Source of the DNA: Ottelia alismoides
Taxonomy: Eukaryota; Streptophyta; Magnoliopsida; Alismatales; Hydrocharitaceae
Reading direction: 5' to 3'
DNA: 64,000 nt
Assembly (NCBI GenBank): GCA_037367405.1
Contig: JAZKJV010000093.1
Location: 806,001 to 870,000, forward strand
The notes beneath the pieces were generated by a model. It worked only from the letters and a program-made list of their open reading frames with translations, had not been told where the DNA came from and did no database searches. Of this stretch, positions 48,272-60,108 are shown in pieces. Position 1 is the first letter of the stretch, and every line of letters starts with the position of its first letter. The position numbers and the translations under genes were made by a program.

Positions 48272-48316
48272 CAATATATTACGGGAAGAAGGTTATAATG
48301 TTGGCTGTTATACAAG

Positions 48317-50017
48317 GTGTTTCATTTGTACATTAATGCAACTGGCTTTTAGGTCTCGTTTTCTCTTGATTCTAGAAGGGGGTCTTACTTTATCTTTTCA
48401 TTCTTGTGAAGTGTAATGCAATGTATATTTGTAATTTGAATAAGCTGATTGGGTACAAGTTTGGATTTATTTAGGTAAAGTTAAATTAATGGGAGTTAGT
48501 ATTTGCATTGGTTGGAATGGGAGTATATGTACCTCTGTCTCTTGCTTCATCAAGGGATATTGGCTTTTTAGGATATTCCAGATACTAAAGGACAAACAAA
48601 ATTGTTGTGGGAAGGGCTTCAACTGAGGTCGATAATAAAAATGTTATTTTTGTTAACTTCATCCTCTTCCAAGAGGACTTGTTTTTGTTCCATTAAATAT
48701 TAACAAAAAACATAAAAATCCTACTTAATTAACCCGGTGGTTCAGCAGCTAGCCTTCCATTCAAGAACCAAGACCCAAATCTTATCCACATCAAAATGAA
48801 AAGTGGAAATGTCAGGAACTTATCCTTACTGTTATCCTTTGAAATGATATTTTGGGCTTTATGTTGCTCAATGAGATAAGTTCTCGGACAACCACCTATA
48901 TTACTTAAGAGGGCATCAAAGGCTGCGGAAACGGGGAAGTTAGAGCAGTTGCGCAGGGACACACTTTATAGGAGCTGAAAGAGAGAGTGAGACCGGACTA
49001 TAGTAGGCTAGAAAGTTGTCCTTTCTCTTTAACGCAGAGGCCATGTATCGAGCCATAACCCTGTCTAAGAATATGTGTAAGTTTGTGACATTGTATTGAT
49101 AATGAATATTGTAAAAAGCTTCACCCCTTTTACCCTATACTTAGTAGTTGCCTACTTTTTCCTTGTTTGATTACTTATTATTGGCAATTACAAGCTATTA
49201 GGATAGATGACTTGATATCTATTCAGCATTAAGTTGCCTATGGTGTAGTCATACTAATTTCTTTTAGCCCAAAGGATGGATGTTCGAGATTAACCATCAT
49301 TAAATTAACAAAAACAAAATCAATCCCATGCTACATATGGAACCCTGGTACTGACATGAACACGATGCCCACAATGAAAATTTTATTGAAGCTCTAAAAC
49401 AACATTCCAAACATAAAACCTCATCCCTCTCACCTTGAACCTCTTTCATCGTTAGCTTCGGATAAATTTGGCAGGGCATGTTTCTCAATTTTTTCCCTAT
49501 TTGTCCTGTGAGTTTTGACCCTTTAAAAAGCCTATAGTTTAAAGGAGTTTGAAATAATTTAAATAATTTACTGTAGTCTTACACCACCACGAGCTGCATG
49601 TATTGAATCATGAGTATCTCTATGTATTGCATGGTGGTAGGAGAATCTGTTTTGCTAAATAACATTATGACCACATGAGCATGAAAAAAAGGCTCTCCAT
49701 TGTAAATGCTACAAGTATGGGTGTAGAAGTATATAATGTACTTGCAAAAGACACACCTTGATGTACTCTCAGAAAAAGCAAGTGTAGACAGTCCAAAGCA
49801 CACACACAAATTTTTGGTGTGGATCAATACAACTGCCAATTTCGCTAAATAACATTGTGATTAAGAGAAAGAAACTTAATTGCATTTGCACCCATTTGAG
49901 ATGTCAAATCCTGCCTTGTTGACTGCCCAAAGTTCTTTCATATTCTATCTCCTAACAACCTTGTCAACCCAATGAAATGAAGATAAAAGTTGATCCCTGC
50001 TTTGACTCAAAAAAGTT
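48317..50017. other. Unassigned stretch after the folate pseudogene exon
   Basis: No further FolC exon was recognised. The minus-strand frame at 48729-48962 and others match no family. Sequence is moderately AT-rich and could be intron or degraded repeat. Confidence 0.45.
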
Positions 50018-50239
50018 GATCACTGCTATTTAATCTTGTGATTGGTTACGGACACTTACCTTATATCTTTGGATTTCTACTAACCTGGAGTTACTATCCT
50101 TTTTCTGGAGCTGCCCCTAACTCTATAACTCATGGTTATGCTTAAGATGGTTTGACCATTTGTTGACATTTATCCTGTGAAGATTGATTGGTTGAATACA
50201 AGTGGAGAGCATTGCCAATGTGGCTGGTCGTGTGGTGCT

Positions 50240-50481
50240 TGATCGGATCCGTCCCCAACACCATTTGCAAAGGAAGTCGGTTGATTCACCCGTTAGAAGA
50301 TGTGAAATTTGAGATGTTGAGCCGGTTAAGAGAGGGCGAGGAAGGCTCAAGAAGTGTTAGAATGAGATTATCCGAAAGGATCTTAGTTATTTGGATTTAA
50401 GCACGAAAATGACCCAAAATAGATCTGAATGGAGGCAAAAAATCCGTGTAGCTGACCCTACTTAATTTTGGGAAAATGCTT
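50240..50481 (+). pseudogene. LINE ORF2 3' end relic
   Basis: Frame-corrected plus-strand translation gives 'HLQRKSVDSPVRRCEI', 'DVEPVKRGRGRLKKC', 'EIIRKDLSYLDLSTKMTQ', 'NRSEWRQKIRVADPT' and a TTG-repeat tail. This is the C-terminus and 3' end of the same LINE family as 53067-53605. Stops occur within it. A SINE is inserted into its tail. Confidence 0.8.
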
Positions 50482-50497
50482 TGTTGTTGTAATGATA

Positions 50498-50693
50498 AAA
50501 AATGTACTAAGCCTTTTCCCACTATAAGTAGGGTCGGCTACATGGATTCTTGAACAAACCCATGTTGAAAGATTCGACTATTTTTTATGCTGGCCGTCGA
50601 CTACCTAACGCAACCCATGCAAGAGTGGGATTTGAACCCTGGTCTTTTGTATGGTAGACACACTGTACTACCACTAGACCATTAAGTGGGTAC
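50498..50693 (-). mobile_element. Au-type SINE, near full length
   Basis: Minus-strand order: tRNA-like head with box A TGGTCTAGTGG (50671-50681) and box B GGTTCAAATCC (50628-50638), then 'gttgcgttaggtagtcgac', 'aatccatgtagccgacccta', and the end 'gtgggaaaaggctta'. A perfect 16-bp duplication TGTTGTTGTAATGATA flanks it (50482-50497 and 50694-50709). The site is the TTG tail of the LINE fragment. Confidence 0.88.
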
Positions 50694-50939
50694 TGTTGTT
50701 GTAATGATATACATTAATAAAAATAAATTGTAATGAAGACACCAAATCATGCAGGAGCACTTTAAGCCCAATATCCAAGATCTTTGCCATTATCATATAA
50801 ATGGATTTAGATTAAGTACCAGACTAAGTCATTGCCTCTTTCAATTGAACTACCTATAGCCAACAAGAACAAAGGGATCGGTTAAGCTGATAAAAACTAG
50901 ACTTCTCCTACAGAAACTTACCTGGAATCAAAGTGTTAA

Positions 50940-51110
50940 GGGAGCTCTCGAAAAAGGATGATAAATCTTGGTTAGTAGAAATCCAAAGAGTTAAAGGCAG
51001 CTCCAGAAAAAAGGATGATAACTCGAGGTTAGCAGAAATCCAAAGAGATAAAGGCAGCTCCAGAAAAAAAGGATGATAACTCGAGGTTAGTAGAAATCCA
51101 AAGATATGAA
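50940..51110. repeat. 57-bp tandem repeat, three copies
   Basis: Units begin at about 50940, 50996 and 51053 with 'ggcagctccagaaaa' or a variant and contain 'gaggttagtagaaatccaaa'. The third unit is also part of the inverted-repeat arm. Confidence 0.85.
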
Positions 51111-51150
51111 AGGTTTTGTAACCAATCACAAGATTAAACAACAGTGATTC

Positions 51151-52139
51151 ATGAAATAATGGATTTTCCATTTAGGGCTTATTATTGTCTATCATTATTA
51201 AATAATTTTGTGATCTCTTTGGATATATCTGCATTTTGGGAGAAGCTAGCCAGTGAGGGCTGCCTTTGGAAGGTTGGCTTTTCCACTGAGGGCTTACTTC
51301 GCACAAGTTAGGATATCCTAACATGTGTTTTCATGAATGAAGCGTGTTAACCATCTCCTATTTTTTGGTTAATGGCAAACTATAAGGTGGTTGGTTTTTG
51401 CCGCAACAAGGGTATAATAGGTGTGTGCCAAGCTACCTGTCCTTGGTGTTGACACCTTTACTAGGGCTACAATTGGAACTTGGGAACATGTCTTGTCAAG
51501 GTTCAGGAAAGCGGTATGCATATGCGTTCGGACATGTCACCGAATACTGAATAAGCGGTATGCGGGGGCAAATGCGGGGTATATGCGTTTCTACGCGGTT
51601 TTCTAATTTTTAATTTAAAAATAAATAAATATCTATGAATAACATTATCACTGAATTAATGTATCTAAATGGAGTTAAAAGTCTAAGAAAACTGGTTCAT
51701 GTTAGATGGGTGTGTATATACTTTTAATTGCCTCTTATTTAATCACAAAAAAATCTACCAAACTCCACATATTAGATGATCCGTCATAACAAAACTTCAA
51801 TACACATACATGCACTACATGAGCAAAAACTCAATCGGCTTATATAAAAATATTTGACGATACATTGCATATACTTGTGAAAACAATACATGAGTAAAAC
51901 ATAAAACATTGCATATACATAATGGTATAATGCATTGCAATTGTATACAAATGCATGCCATATTCTTTCAATTGAATGAAGGAAGAGGCAGAGCTACAGA
52001 ATTAAGGACCTGAATGAGGTTGAAAAGTTGGAGCTGTTGGAGCAGTACGCGGGGCATATATGGGGCATATGCGGGGAGGGCACATAATGCACTAATTCAT
52101 GAAATCGGTGCGGTCGGCATGCCGCTTGGGCATATGTGG
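51151..52139. other. Unassigned stretch with 'gcggtatgc' inverted words
   Basis: 'gcggtatgcatatgcg' words near 51512-51590 and complementary or related 'gcatatgcggggag' and 'gcatgccgcttgggcatatg' words near 52050-52135 hint at a decayed inverted-repeat element of about 640 bp. No target duplication was found. The frame at 51421-51606 has no family match. Confidence 0.35.
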
Positions 52140-52660
52140 CCTATTTCATGAACATTGTGTCTTGTTTCGGATTTTGGTTGGAGGTGATCAGGGCTTGGAC
52201 GCTTTGGAGAAATTTGGATTTTTGCAGAATGTTTACGACATTTTTTCATCATTTAAGGATCAAGTACCATGTGTGACCTACCTGTAGACACTTCTTGATG
52301 ATATGGGAGGCATTGGGGTTAAAAGATCCAGTTTTGTACCGTTTTGCCTTCGATGATTGGAAGCATATTTCTGTGAGGTTACACTTATGTCTAAGGGGTC
52401 ACTTGTTCCCCAGTAGTCAGTACATGGTTTTGCCTGTAACTGGAACTATTGTAAGTGCAATCTCTTGGGATTTCCCGTTGGAATGTTTGAGAAAAGACAC
52501 CAGTATTGGGTGTCGAAGTGCTGCTAGGGGCGGTCTCTTGGTGTTTTTGAAATCAATCTTTTCTGCCTTGGCAATCTTCTTTATATTTGTGATTTTGATG
52601 CCTATAGGATGGCTAACTGCACCGACACGTTGTTGACATTTGTATTTACATCTTCTTTCT
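52140..52660 (+). other. Gene-like fragment of unknown family
   Basis: Plus-strand frame 'LFRILVGGDQGLDALEKFGF' continuing 'LQNVYDIFSSFKDQVPC' runs into a stop. Related-looking coding phrases follow in other frames to about 52640. The composition is like coding sequence of a decayed gene, but I do not recognise the protein and see no splice structure. It may be a pseudogene fragment. Confidence 0.3.
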
Positions 52661-53066
52661 TTATCTTTCTTAAAGAGTATATTTGTAAGTGATGCTGCGT
52701 GGAGCAAATAAATAGGGTCCTATTTAATTTTTGTCCATTAGTTAGAGACCAATTTTAATTTACGGTTAATTGGATCTTTGCAATTTTATTTAAAATAAAT
52801 AGATAGTATGTGATCTCAAATCAAATTAATTAGTCGGTTAGGGTCAATTAGGATAAATTAGATTTGAAATTTGATTTCCTTACTATTTTTGTAATCCCCC
52901 CTCTCCTTATAAAGGAGACGGTAGTCATTTGTAAAGACAATTCAAGTTGAAATTAAATTTGAGAATTATCTCATCTCTCTCATATCCCACGCGATCTTTG
53001 CGATTCCTATCCAAGTCCCTCGCATCTGGCGAGATCTCTTAATCATGATAAAATTATCAAATAATT

Positions 53067-53605
53067 TTGCAACGGGATGAGGAAATTGATGGAGATGTTA
53101 CCAATAAAATAAATGCAGGATGGCTAAAGTGGAGAGGAGCTTCTGCTGTTCTCTGTGATAAGAAAATTCTTTTAAAAATCACAGAAAAATTTTACAAAGC
53201 AGCCATGAGACATGTTATGCTCTATGGATCTGAATGTTGGCATGTGAAAAATAGACATGTGCAGAGAATGGCTGTAGCAGAAATGAAAATGCTAAGGTGG
53301 ATGTGTGGACATACACATACACACACGTAAAGATTAGATTCGGAGATGAGATGCGAGAAAATCGCTTAAGATTGTTTGATCATTTGCAAAGATCATCGGA
53401 TGCACCAGTTAAGCGATGCAAGTATTGGGATGATGAGCCGACTAAGAGAGGGAGAGGACGGTACAAGAAGTGTTGGAAAGAATTTATACGAAGGGATCCT
53501 AGTTTTGTGGATATAAGCTCGAGATTGACCTAAGATAGATCTGAATGGAGGTAAAGAATCCATGTAGTCGACCCTACTTAATTGTGGGAAACAGCTTTGT
53601 TGTTG
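53067..53605 (+). pseudogene. 5'-truncated LINE, ORF2 C-terminus and tail
   Basis: Translation: 'RDEEIDGDVTNKINAGWLKW', 'LYGSECWHVKNRHVQRM', 'AEMKMLRWMCGHT', then after a short indel 'DEMRENRLRLFDHLQRSSDA', 'RGRGRYKKCWKEFIRRD' and the 3' phrase 'atccatgtagtcgaccctac' with a (TTG)n tail. This is the end of the plant LINE family whose endonuclease part is relic at 34765-35090. A CA/TA repeat ('acatacacatacacacac') interrupts it near 53310. It sits at the edge of the presumed LTR, suggesting insertion there. Confidence 0.8.
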
Positions 53606-53645
53606 TTGTTTGCGGATTTCTGATTTGCATCATTTGGTATCAGAG

Positions 53646-54567
53646 AATGGAAATTGAATCGTTCTCACGATTCGACGGTCTTGTCGCATATTGGAAGATG
53701 AAGTTCGATCTAAGCTGCCTATCTCATGGTTCACATGCGCGTTCACATCAACAAAAATTCAAGCATCGCCTCCAGACAAGCATCAACGTGCAACATTGGA
53801 TAGATTCATGGTATAATATCGATATTTTTATGGTACAAGTCGAATGTACAATGAAGACAAAAATGAAGAAAAGGGAGAAAACAATCCAACCAGACTTGTT
53901 GTCCAGGCCATAGTCGACCAACGACCACCATTGGAATCAACTGGATCGTGCGTTGCATCACAACAAGTACCCTTGATGCCTTCCCCGCAACCTCCCCCGC
54001 CCTTCATTCCCTCGCCGACACCACCTCGAGCCCCTCGCACATCCCTTCCGACCTCCACACAATCCCATCTCCGCTACCACCCTTTCTCGTCTTCCCCGCG
54101 CCATCACCCCCTTCCGCTGCCCCCACACCCCCCAGCGAGCCCCCCTGCCCCATCGCTGCCACCATCCCCTCTCGCTGCCCCTGCGATCCTAGAGAAGTCC
54201 CCAGCCCCATTGCCCCCTCTTGCCACTCCCGCACCTCCTGTGGATACCAAGCATCTTCTTGATGCTTATAGTCTAGTCTTCCATAAATTAGGTTCTTCGA
54301 AGATGCCTAGTGCTGCGTCTAGCTCTCCATAATGTTGGGTCTAGGCCCTTCCTGTGCTATAGCCAGAGGGGCGGGCTACTGTGCTAGGCTTCTTCGGGAC
54401 GATGCGAAGTGGTCAGAAATGCTCGTCCTAGCAGCAACGGGAATGAGAGGTCAGCTCAGACACTCCTCCATCCTTCTCATCTTCCACTTAGAGGCCAAGC
54501 TTGATGCGTAGAGAAAAGGAGGGAAAGAAGACTAGGGAAGTCCTCTGACTAAGAAAAAGGAGAGATA
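53646..54567 (+). other. Presumed internal region of the outer LTR element with proline-rich frame
   Basis: After the primer site the sequence is leader-like, then from about 53844 a GC-rich frame of 162 codons encodes a proline/serine-rich stretch ('MPSPQPPPPFIPSPTPP'). No gag, zinc-knuckle or other domain is visible. The frame may be low-complexity by chance. Confidence 0.35.
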
Positions 54568-54572
54568 GACTA

Positions 54573-57509
54573 TGATGATCTCGGAAATCGCCGCTTTAAT
54601 ATTCGCTAATTATCGTAGTATAGGAGACGAATTTTGGTCAGCAAAAACCACAATTCACTTAAACGAACACATGGACACGAGCTACTTTATTTTATTTATC
54701 GAATTTTGGTTAATTAAGAGCATGTGCGAATAATTCTCAATTCTAAGGTCTTCATGTAGATTACAATGCACTTAAATGATGCATGCATTTTTTAGTCGAT
54801 TTTCATGCAATTATAATATGATGCATTAGCAATAATGCAATGTTAAATGCAAGTTATGAGTATGCAAAAGATGATAGACAAATATGCCATAGAAAGGTTC
54901 CATAAATGAGAAACAGGATATGGTTTGAAATTAGAGTTGGATTGAGCACAAAACTCTGAGCATTCATCAATTCAAGGCAAAGACATGTAGAGCAAAAACA
55001 TTTAACATAAAAAATCACTTCATTTAAAATGATGTCAGATGAGAAAATTAAATATGCCATGAAGTAGATGATGAAACAAGGATTAAAACGACACTAAAAT
55101 CATGTAATTTGGACCTACGATGCTCAAGTTATGAATAAAACAACGCAAGGGCATAACTGTAAATAAAATGCAGGAAATAAAAGGATAAATAATTACAAAT
55201 AAGTCCCTGAAGGGACCTATTTGCAATATGCAAAACCCATCTGGGCCCCATTGTAATTTCTCCATTGCACGCGGGGGCCTTTTTTGTAAATCCGTAAACC
55301 TGTGGGGGCCTCCCTAAAAAATACCTAGGCACGCTCGTGAGGCACTCGCCTGGGGACCAAACTGTAAATTCCAAAACTTCTCGGGTTTTTCATGCAAATT
55401 ACCCATGCCCTCACGTGTTAGACACGTGAGGGGACCAGGCTCGGGAGGCTCGGCTGGCTCAGGCCACGTGGCTGTCGTTGGAGGTTCGACGATAGGCTCG
55501 TAGAATCCAAACCTGTTGGTTCGTTGGGAGGCTCGGTAATTCCACGTGTTATCATCACGACCGTCCGATCCAGATGATCGGAAGGTAACTGCATCGTCTT
55601 CATCCACCGTGAGACTCCGGAGGAGACGGGGATCCGACGACCCACTTGGAGCTCCGCCGACCTCAAGCAGATACCCAAGGAGTCGAGGAAGCTTGCTGAG
55701 AGTCCGACGAAGTTGCTAGATGGCTGGCGGAGCTCCATCGATGTTTGAAGGGCAAGGCGGAGGCAGGTAGTCGGAGTGGTTGCTCGAGACCGGTGAGGAG
55801 GCACGACGTCTAGCCATTGAATACCTGCAGGGGTGAGAAATGTAGCCGAGGCATGTGCGTGTTGCGTGAGTGACGTGAATGGGGTGAAGGTCCATCGGAG
55901 CGGAGGGAGTGGAGGACCTGGAAACCTCCTCCGGCGAGGTGGAGGAGGAGATGGATCGGAGCAGGGGAGGTTCTAGAGAAGGGAAGGGGGCTCGGCGTGA
56001 ATGAAGGTGGACTTGCGGATATGGTAGGATGGTCAGATGGAGGTGAAAGCGAATTGGTACGTTGGGACAATTATGAGAAATAAAAGAAAAAGAGGGGGAA
56101 GGGAACCTCATCGAAGAGGGGAACTCGATGAAGGAAATGGCCTGGGTTGGGCTTCAGATGGAGCCTCGGTCGTCGTACAACAAGGTTGGCCCAACCTCGG
56201 TGCTCGTGCATCCGTCGGAGGGCGGAGCTTACATGGCGGAGGCCATGGATCTCACCTGGGGCCGCGACCATTGTTGCCTCGACAAGACCGCCCTCCGCTA
56301 TCATCAGAGGGTGGAGGAGGCTAGGGCGAAGCCTCGTGAAGTGGTGGATGAGGCTTTTGGGCGGCGGAGTAACGGTTTTTATAGCAGGGGGTGGTCGGTT
56401 ACCGGAGGTGCGGGCGAGTGTTTGAATGAGTATCTTGAAGGTTGGGAGTGATGGCAAGGGTTGATGGGGGTTACACGAGGAAGATGGAGCGAAGGGATGT
56501 GCGAGGTAGCCGTTAGGTCGAGGGGAGAGGGTCGGAGTCGTTCTCCAAAATAGGAAGGGGGTGCGGCTGGGGTGAGGCGTAACAGCTGGGGAGGGTTTGT
56601 CTGGAGGAAGGAGTCACGACCGTTGGATCTTGTGATCCAACGGCCCTCGTGGGGGTGCAGAGGGATGGCTTGGATTAGATCCATCAAATCTGATCTACAG
56701 GTGAAGGAATAGCGGAAACGTACGGTTGAGATGAGGGTTTGAGTCTCATCCTATGGCAGGTAGTGATCTAATGACGTGGAATGGAGATGGTCGTAGGATG
56801 AAAAGGTGATCGGGCAGCCGAGGTTAAGGGTGACGTGGCGTGAGGGTAGCCGTAGGATGAGGGATGGGATCGAATGGCTACAAATGAGGCGGAGATGGAT
56901 GGTAATGATCAGATCTTAGGGTAGATCTGACGGCTGTGGGTGAAACGGGAATAGAAGGCTGAGATGAAGCCGGGTGGACGAGTATCTGATGGCCTGGGAG
57001 GGTGCCGGGTGGCGGAAGGAGGAGCGGGCCATGTTGGCGACCTAGTGGGCGCCACGTGGCCCAATCAGAAAAATCAGAAAGGTAAAAATAAAGAAAAATC
57101 TAAAAGAATTAGTTAGAGGCAAAATTAGGAAAAAGTCAAAACATGAAAGTTGTAGATCTCGATGAGTCTACAAGTTTCATGTTGGATAAGAAGCTAAAAG
57201 AGGCCATTTGTACAAAAAGTATTTTTTGGTGGTATCTTTAAGGGGTTAAAACACCGTTTTTTTGGGTTTTGAGTTGTTTTTGTATTTTTTTAGTTCTTTT
57301 AAGGTTTAGGAAATTATAGACAATTAATCAACCTAATTTTTAGGGGTTTTTAATACTAAAATAATTACAAAGTAATTAAATACAATAATTACATGTTAAT
57401 TGTATACAATATAATACAAGATAAAATGAATAGATTATTAGCGAACTTTATTGGATTAATTAAGGCAGGGGTTTAATTAGTGAATTTTGGCATGATGAAT
57501 ATGAGATCA
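54573..57509 (-). repeat. LARD 3' LTR
   Basis: 2937 bp, starting TGATGATCTCGG and ending GAGATCA on the plus strand. The centre (55300-57060) is GC-rich and holds long spurious frames on both strands. The edges are AT-rich. Confidence 0.85.
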
Positions 57510-60108
57510 TACCCCTATACTTAAACCATGCTCGTCCTCGAGCATCTAAAGAATAAGGAGTCGGATTAATTCCTGACAGTGCAAGTGAAGATTTCAAGGC
57601 TTAATCTTTAGAAGACCCTCAATTTAAGCGACCCTAAAATTCTGAGCTTATCCATGCTCTAGTCAGAAGGAATCCAACTTCTCTAATTTTCAAACTCTCT
57701 TTTTATACATATACTATAAGGATATGACATTAGTGTACTGCATTTCATGAGAGTCGAGTCGAGGCATCACTCAAAGTTCCAATCCCAGAGACTCTCCTCT
57801 AGACCTCATCCTCATATTAGGGAATAAATCTATTCTTACTTTAGTCAACCGTCTCATTAGTTCATCAGACTTGAAATGTAGATGGACGGCTAGATGATGG
57901 AGGGCATAGGATTGTGTCTGATTTTCTCTCCCTCACACTGGAACAAGGGGCCTCTCGAGTGCCTTTTTACTCAACACAAGTAGATTTTTAGCTTTTTGAT
58001 CAATGTGTCCGTCAAGAGAGTTCGGAGTCGTATGCACTTGTTTTTCTGGGAGACACCGGGGTGTGTCTCATTTGAGTATCTAAGATACCTTCGACACCCA
58101 GACTTGTATCGCTTACGATGCAGAGCCCTTTTATGGTGTTAGCCCGACTCCTTGGTTTTAATTAGTGCGTGGTCCAAGTGGACACATTGAAAATGTATGG
58201 GAGTGCTCGCCATTAGTGGAAGCTCATTTGTAATTTGACTTTGGAGGATAGAGCTTTTCTTTGACATTTCTTTCTTTTCTTTTATTTTGTTGGCTAGCTC
58301 CACTGCTTTTACCAAAAGTTGGTTCATACTGATCAACACTTGAAATTAAGTTTCATCACGCCCTGGTACATAGGTAAATATCAAAGAGATAGCATATGAA
58401 CTTGTTCACATACTGGCTAGGGTTTTGCTGACACTCAGGTTTTCTGAAGCTTTCATTAACTTTATCCCATCCTCGAATATCATTAGATCGGGTCTAAACT
58501 CAAATCTCCAGTCCTAGTTCCTCAAGTGATAACTCAACTTATCTCATCAATCATGTAATTGTGAAAGTGATTGTGCTGATCATATTCTTTTTGAAGGTAG
58601 AGATGAAGAGTGCAATATAACGCTCAAATCTTTCAAACTAGTGAAGTGTGGATAATTAAGTTTTAAAACCCTAATGAGTAAGGCATGTTAACTCAGACTC
58701 TTTAGATCACAGAAATCAAGTGTCCATCCTCAAGCCTTGAGTGAATGTGAATGTGTTAAGAATACACCAACTCCTTAGTTAATGAATATTTTTGTGAGAT
58801 TTTTGGCTTTTGCAGATTTTATGATTTTTTTTTAAATTCTTTGGAGAGACAATGACTGACCCAGACTCAAATGAATAAAAGTATCTACTCTCAGCCAGTA
58901 TGGGTGTAAGTACGGGTCGTTAGACGGACCCATGTTCCTTAAGGACAAAGCCATATACAGTGTCCTCTAAACCACCCACTCTGCTAAGGGAGGCTGAAGT
59001 TCCCTCACTGAGAGTAGCTACTAAGCCTAGTAGTCAAAGTTTCATTCAAAGAAAGGTTTTTGATTTTTCAAATTTTCATGGAGTTTTTTTTGAAAGGGAT
59101 TATTTACACAAATTTAATCCCTCAATTTTTAAGAAAATATTTTCACAGGGTTTTTACAAAACTCAGTTCACATGATTACTAAAACCAAGCCCAAAAAAGA
59201 ATTTTCAAAAAGTAAAAAATGAGCTATGACTAAAGTAAATATACAGTAATATACCGTATACCCCCCTGTACTTAATTTTTGCTATGTCCTCATAGCATAA
59301 GTGATATGAAGCCATGGCTCGGTTACATATAGGGTGATATAACAGAACTGAGGAGAAGGGTCCCCCTATACTTAGGTCAAAAATTGACCTAACTACAAGA
59401 AGACAAGAGAGGGAGGGGTAGATAAGTCGGGTCCCCCCTATACTTAGGCTAAAAATAACCTAAGTAAAGGATCTGAATTAGGGGGGGTCTGGGAGAAGTA
59501 TCTATACATGGATATGAAGAAGGGGGGAGAGGTGTAATTTTTTTACAAATGCAGATGTAGTAGGCGGGGGGAGGGTAAACCTGAGTTTTTACAGATAACT
59601 AAGAGAAAGATGGGGGGGGGGGTTGTGTAAAATATACAGAGAGGAGGGTTGGTGGATATGTGCAAATGCGTGTGTGTATGTGTGTGGGGGGTTAGATCAT
59701 CTAGTGATCTATTTTTTTCTTTTCTTCTTCTTCTTCTTCTTCTTTTTACAACATGCAAGCCCTCTAATGAAGACTGTTAAAAATGCACATGCAAGCAATA
59801 TTTTTTTTACAATATACAAATGCAAGCAGATTGATAAAAATTCCTAAATTTCTCCGCCAATTCTTTTGAGGCCTCTTCAATGGGAGCTCCCAATTCCACG
59901 CCTCCATGGAGATCAAGCGTCCTCGATCTTCATGGGCCCTGCCACAAAAGAGAAATGTTAGAAAAATAGAGAGAAAATTAATCAAAAGAAATGATGCAAA
60001 AATAATCATGAAAAGAAGACATGTGAATTTTGAAAATATTCAACACAAAAATAAATCAAAATTAATTAATAAATAAAGGTGAGTCGTGTCTCCGGCAACG
60101 ACGCCATT
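57510..60108 (-). other. LARD internal non-coding region
   Basis: No retroelement protein in any frame. The phrase 'cccctatacttagg' or a close variant recurs at about 57512, 59258, 59363 and 59437, i.e. the polypurine-tract sequence appears several times. Two copies form short hairpins ('taggtcaaaaattgaccta'). A phrase 'gctcgtcctcgagcat' near 57527 is palindromic. The primer-binding site closes the right end. Confidence 0.75.

Larger units (their letters stand above)
45020..48316 (+). pseudogene. Dihydrofolate synthetase (FolC family) pseudogene, exons 1-2
   Basis: Dihydrofolate synthetase joins glutamate to dihydropteroate in folate synthesis (Arabidopsis GLA1/DHFS). Exon 1 (ATG at 45074, or 45020) ends at 45236. 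It reads 'GELVEYTESLKNYERIGVPK', then jumps frame to 'RSRLLRRLADPHLRFK'; the intervening 'GTDSDDGFDLGRM'-type block of the family is missing. Exon 2 (45435-45492 plus 48277-48316) reads 'AVHIAGTKGTRSTTAFVFNI' and 'LREEGYNVGCYTS', with AG and GT splice sites and the conserved exon junction. The family P-loop GTKGKGST has become GTKGTRST. An LTR element sits inside exon 2, between bases of the isoleucine codon. No later exon was found up to 54.5 kb. Three independent lesions make this dead; the exon assignments rest on remembered family sequence. Confidence 0.82.
50018..51150. repeat. Long inverted repeat enclosing LINE and SINE sequence
   Basis: The left arm 50018-50122 ('ttaatcttgtgattggtta', 'ctttggatttctactaacc') is complementary to the right arm 51053-51150. 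The arms are about 100 bp and roughly 85-90% matched by eye. The right arm is preceded by extra tandem copies (50940-51052). The enclosed 930 bp contains a LINE 3' end and a SINE. It could be a foldback transposon or a local inverted duplication. Confidence 0.7.

Noticed and set aside
50628..50681. A genuine tRNA gene
   Set aside because: Box A and box B are present, but the head cannot be extended to a full cloverleaf and is fused to SINE body sequence with a target duplication.
53844..54332. Proline-rich 162-residue protein as a host gene
   Set aside because: Low-complexity, no domain, placed inside presumed retroelement sequence; kept only as a described frame.
48317..54500. Further exons of the folate gene
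   Set aside because: I looked for the expected next exon (SPHL..IRERI block) and the glutamate-ligase core and saw nothing convincing in any frame.
56037..56457. Frames in the LARD LTR as genes
   Set aside because: The same region in the other LTR carries stops or shifted frames, so coding is not conserved.
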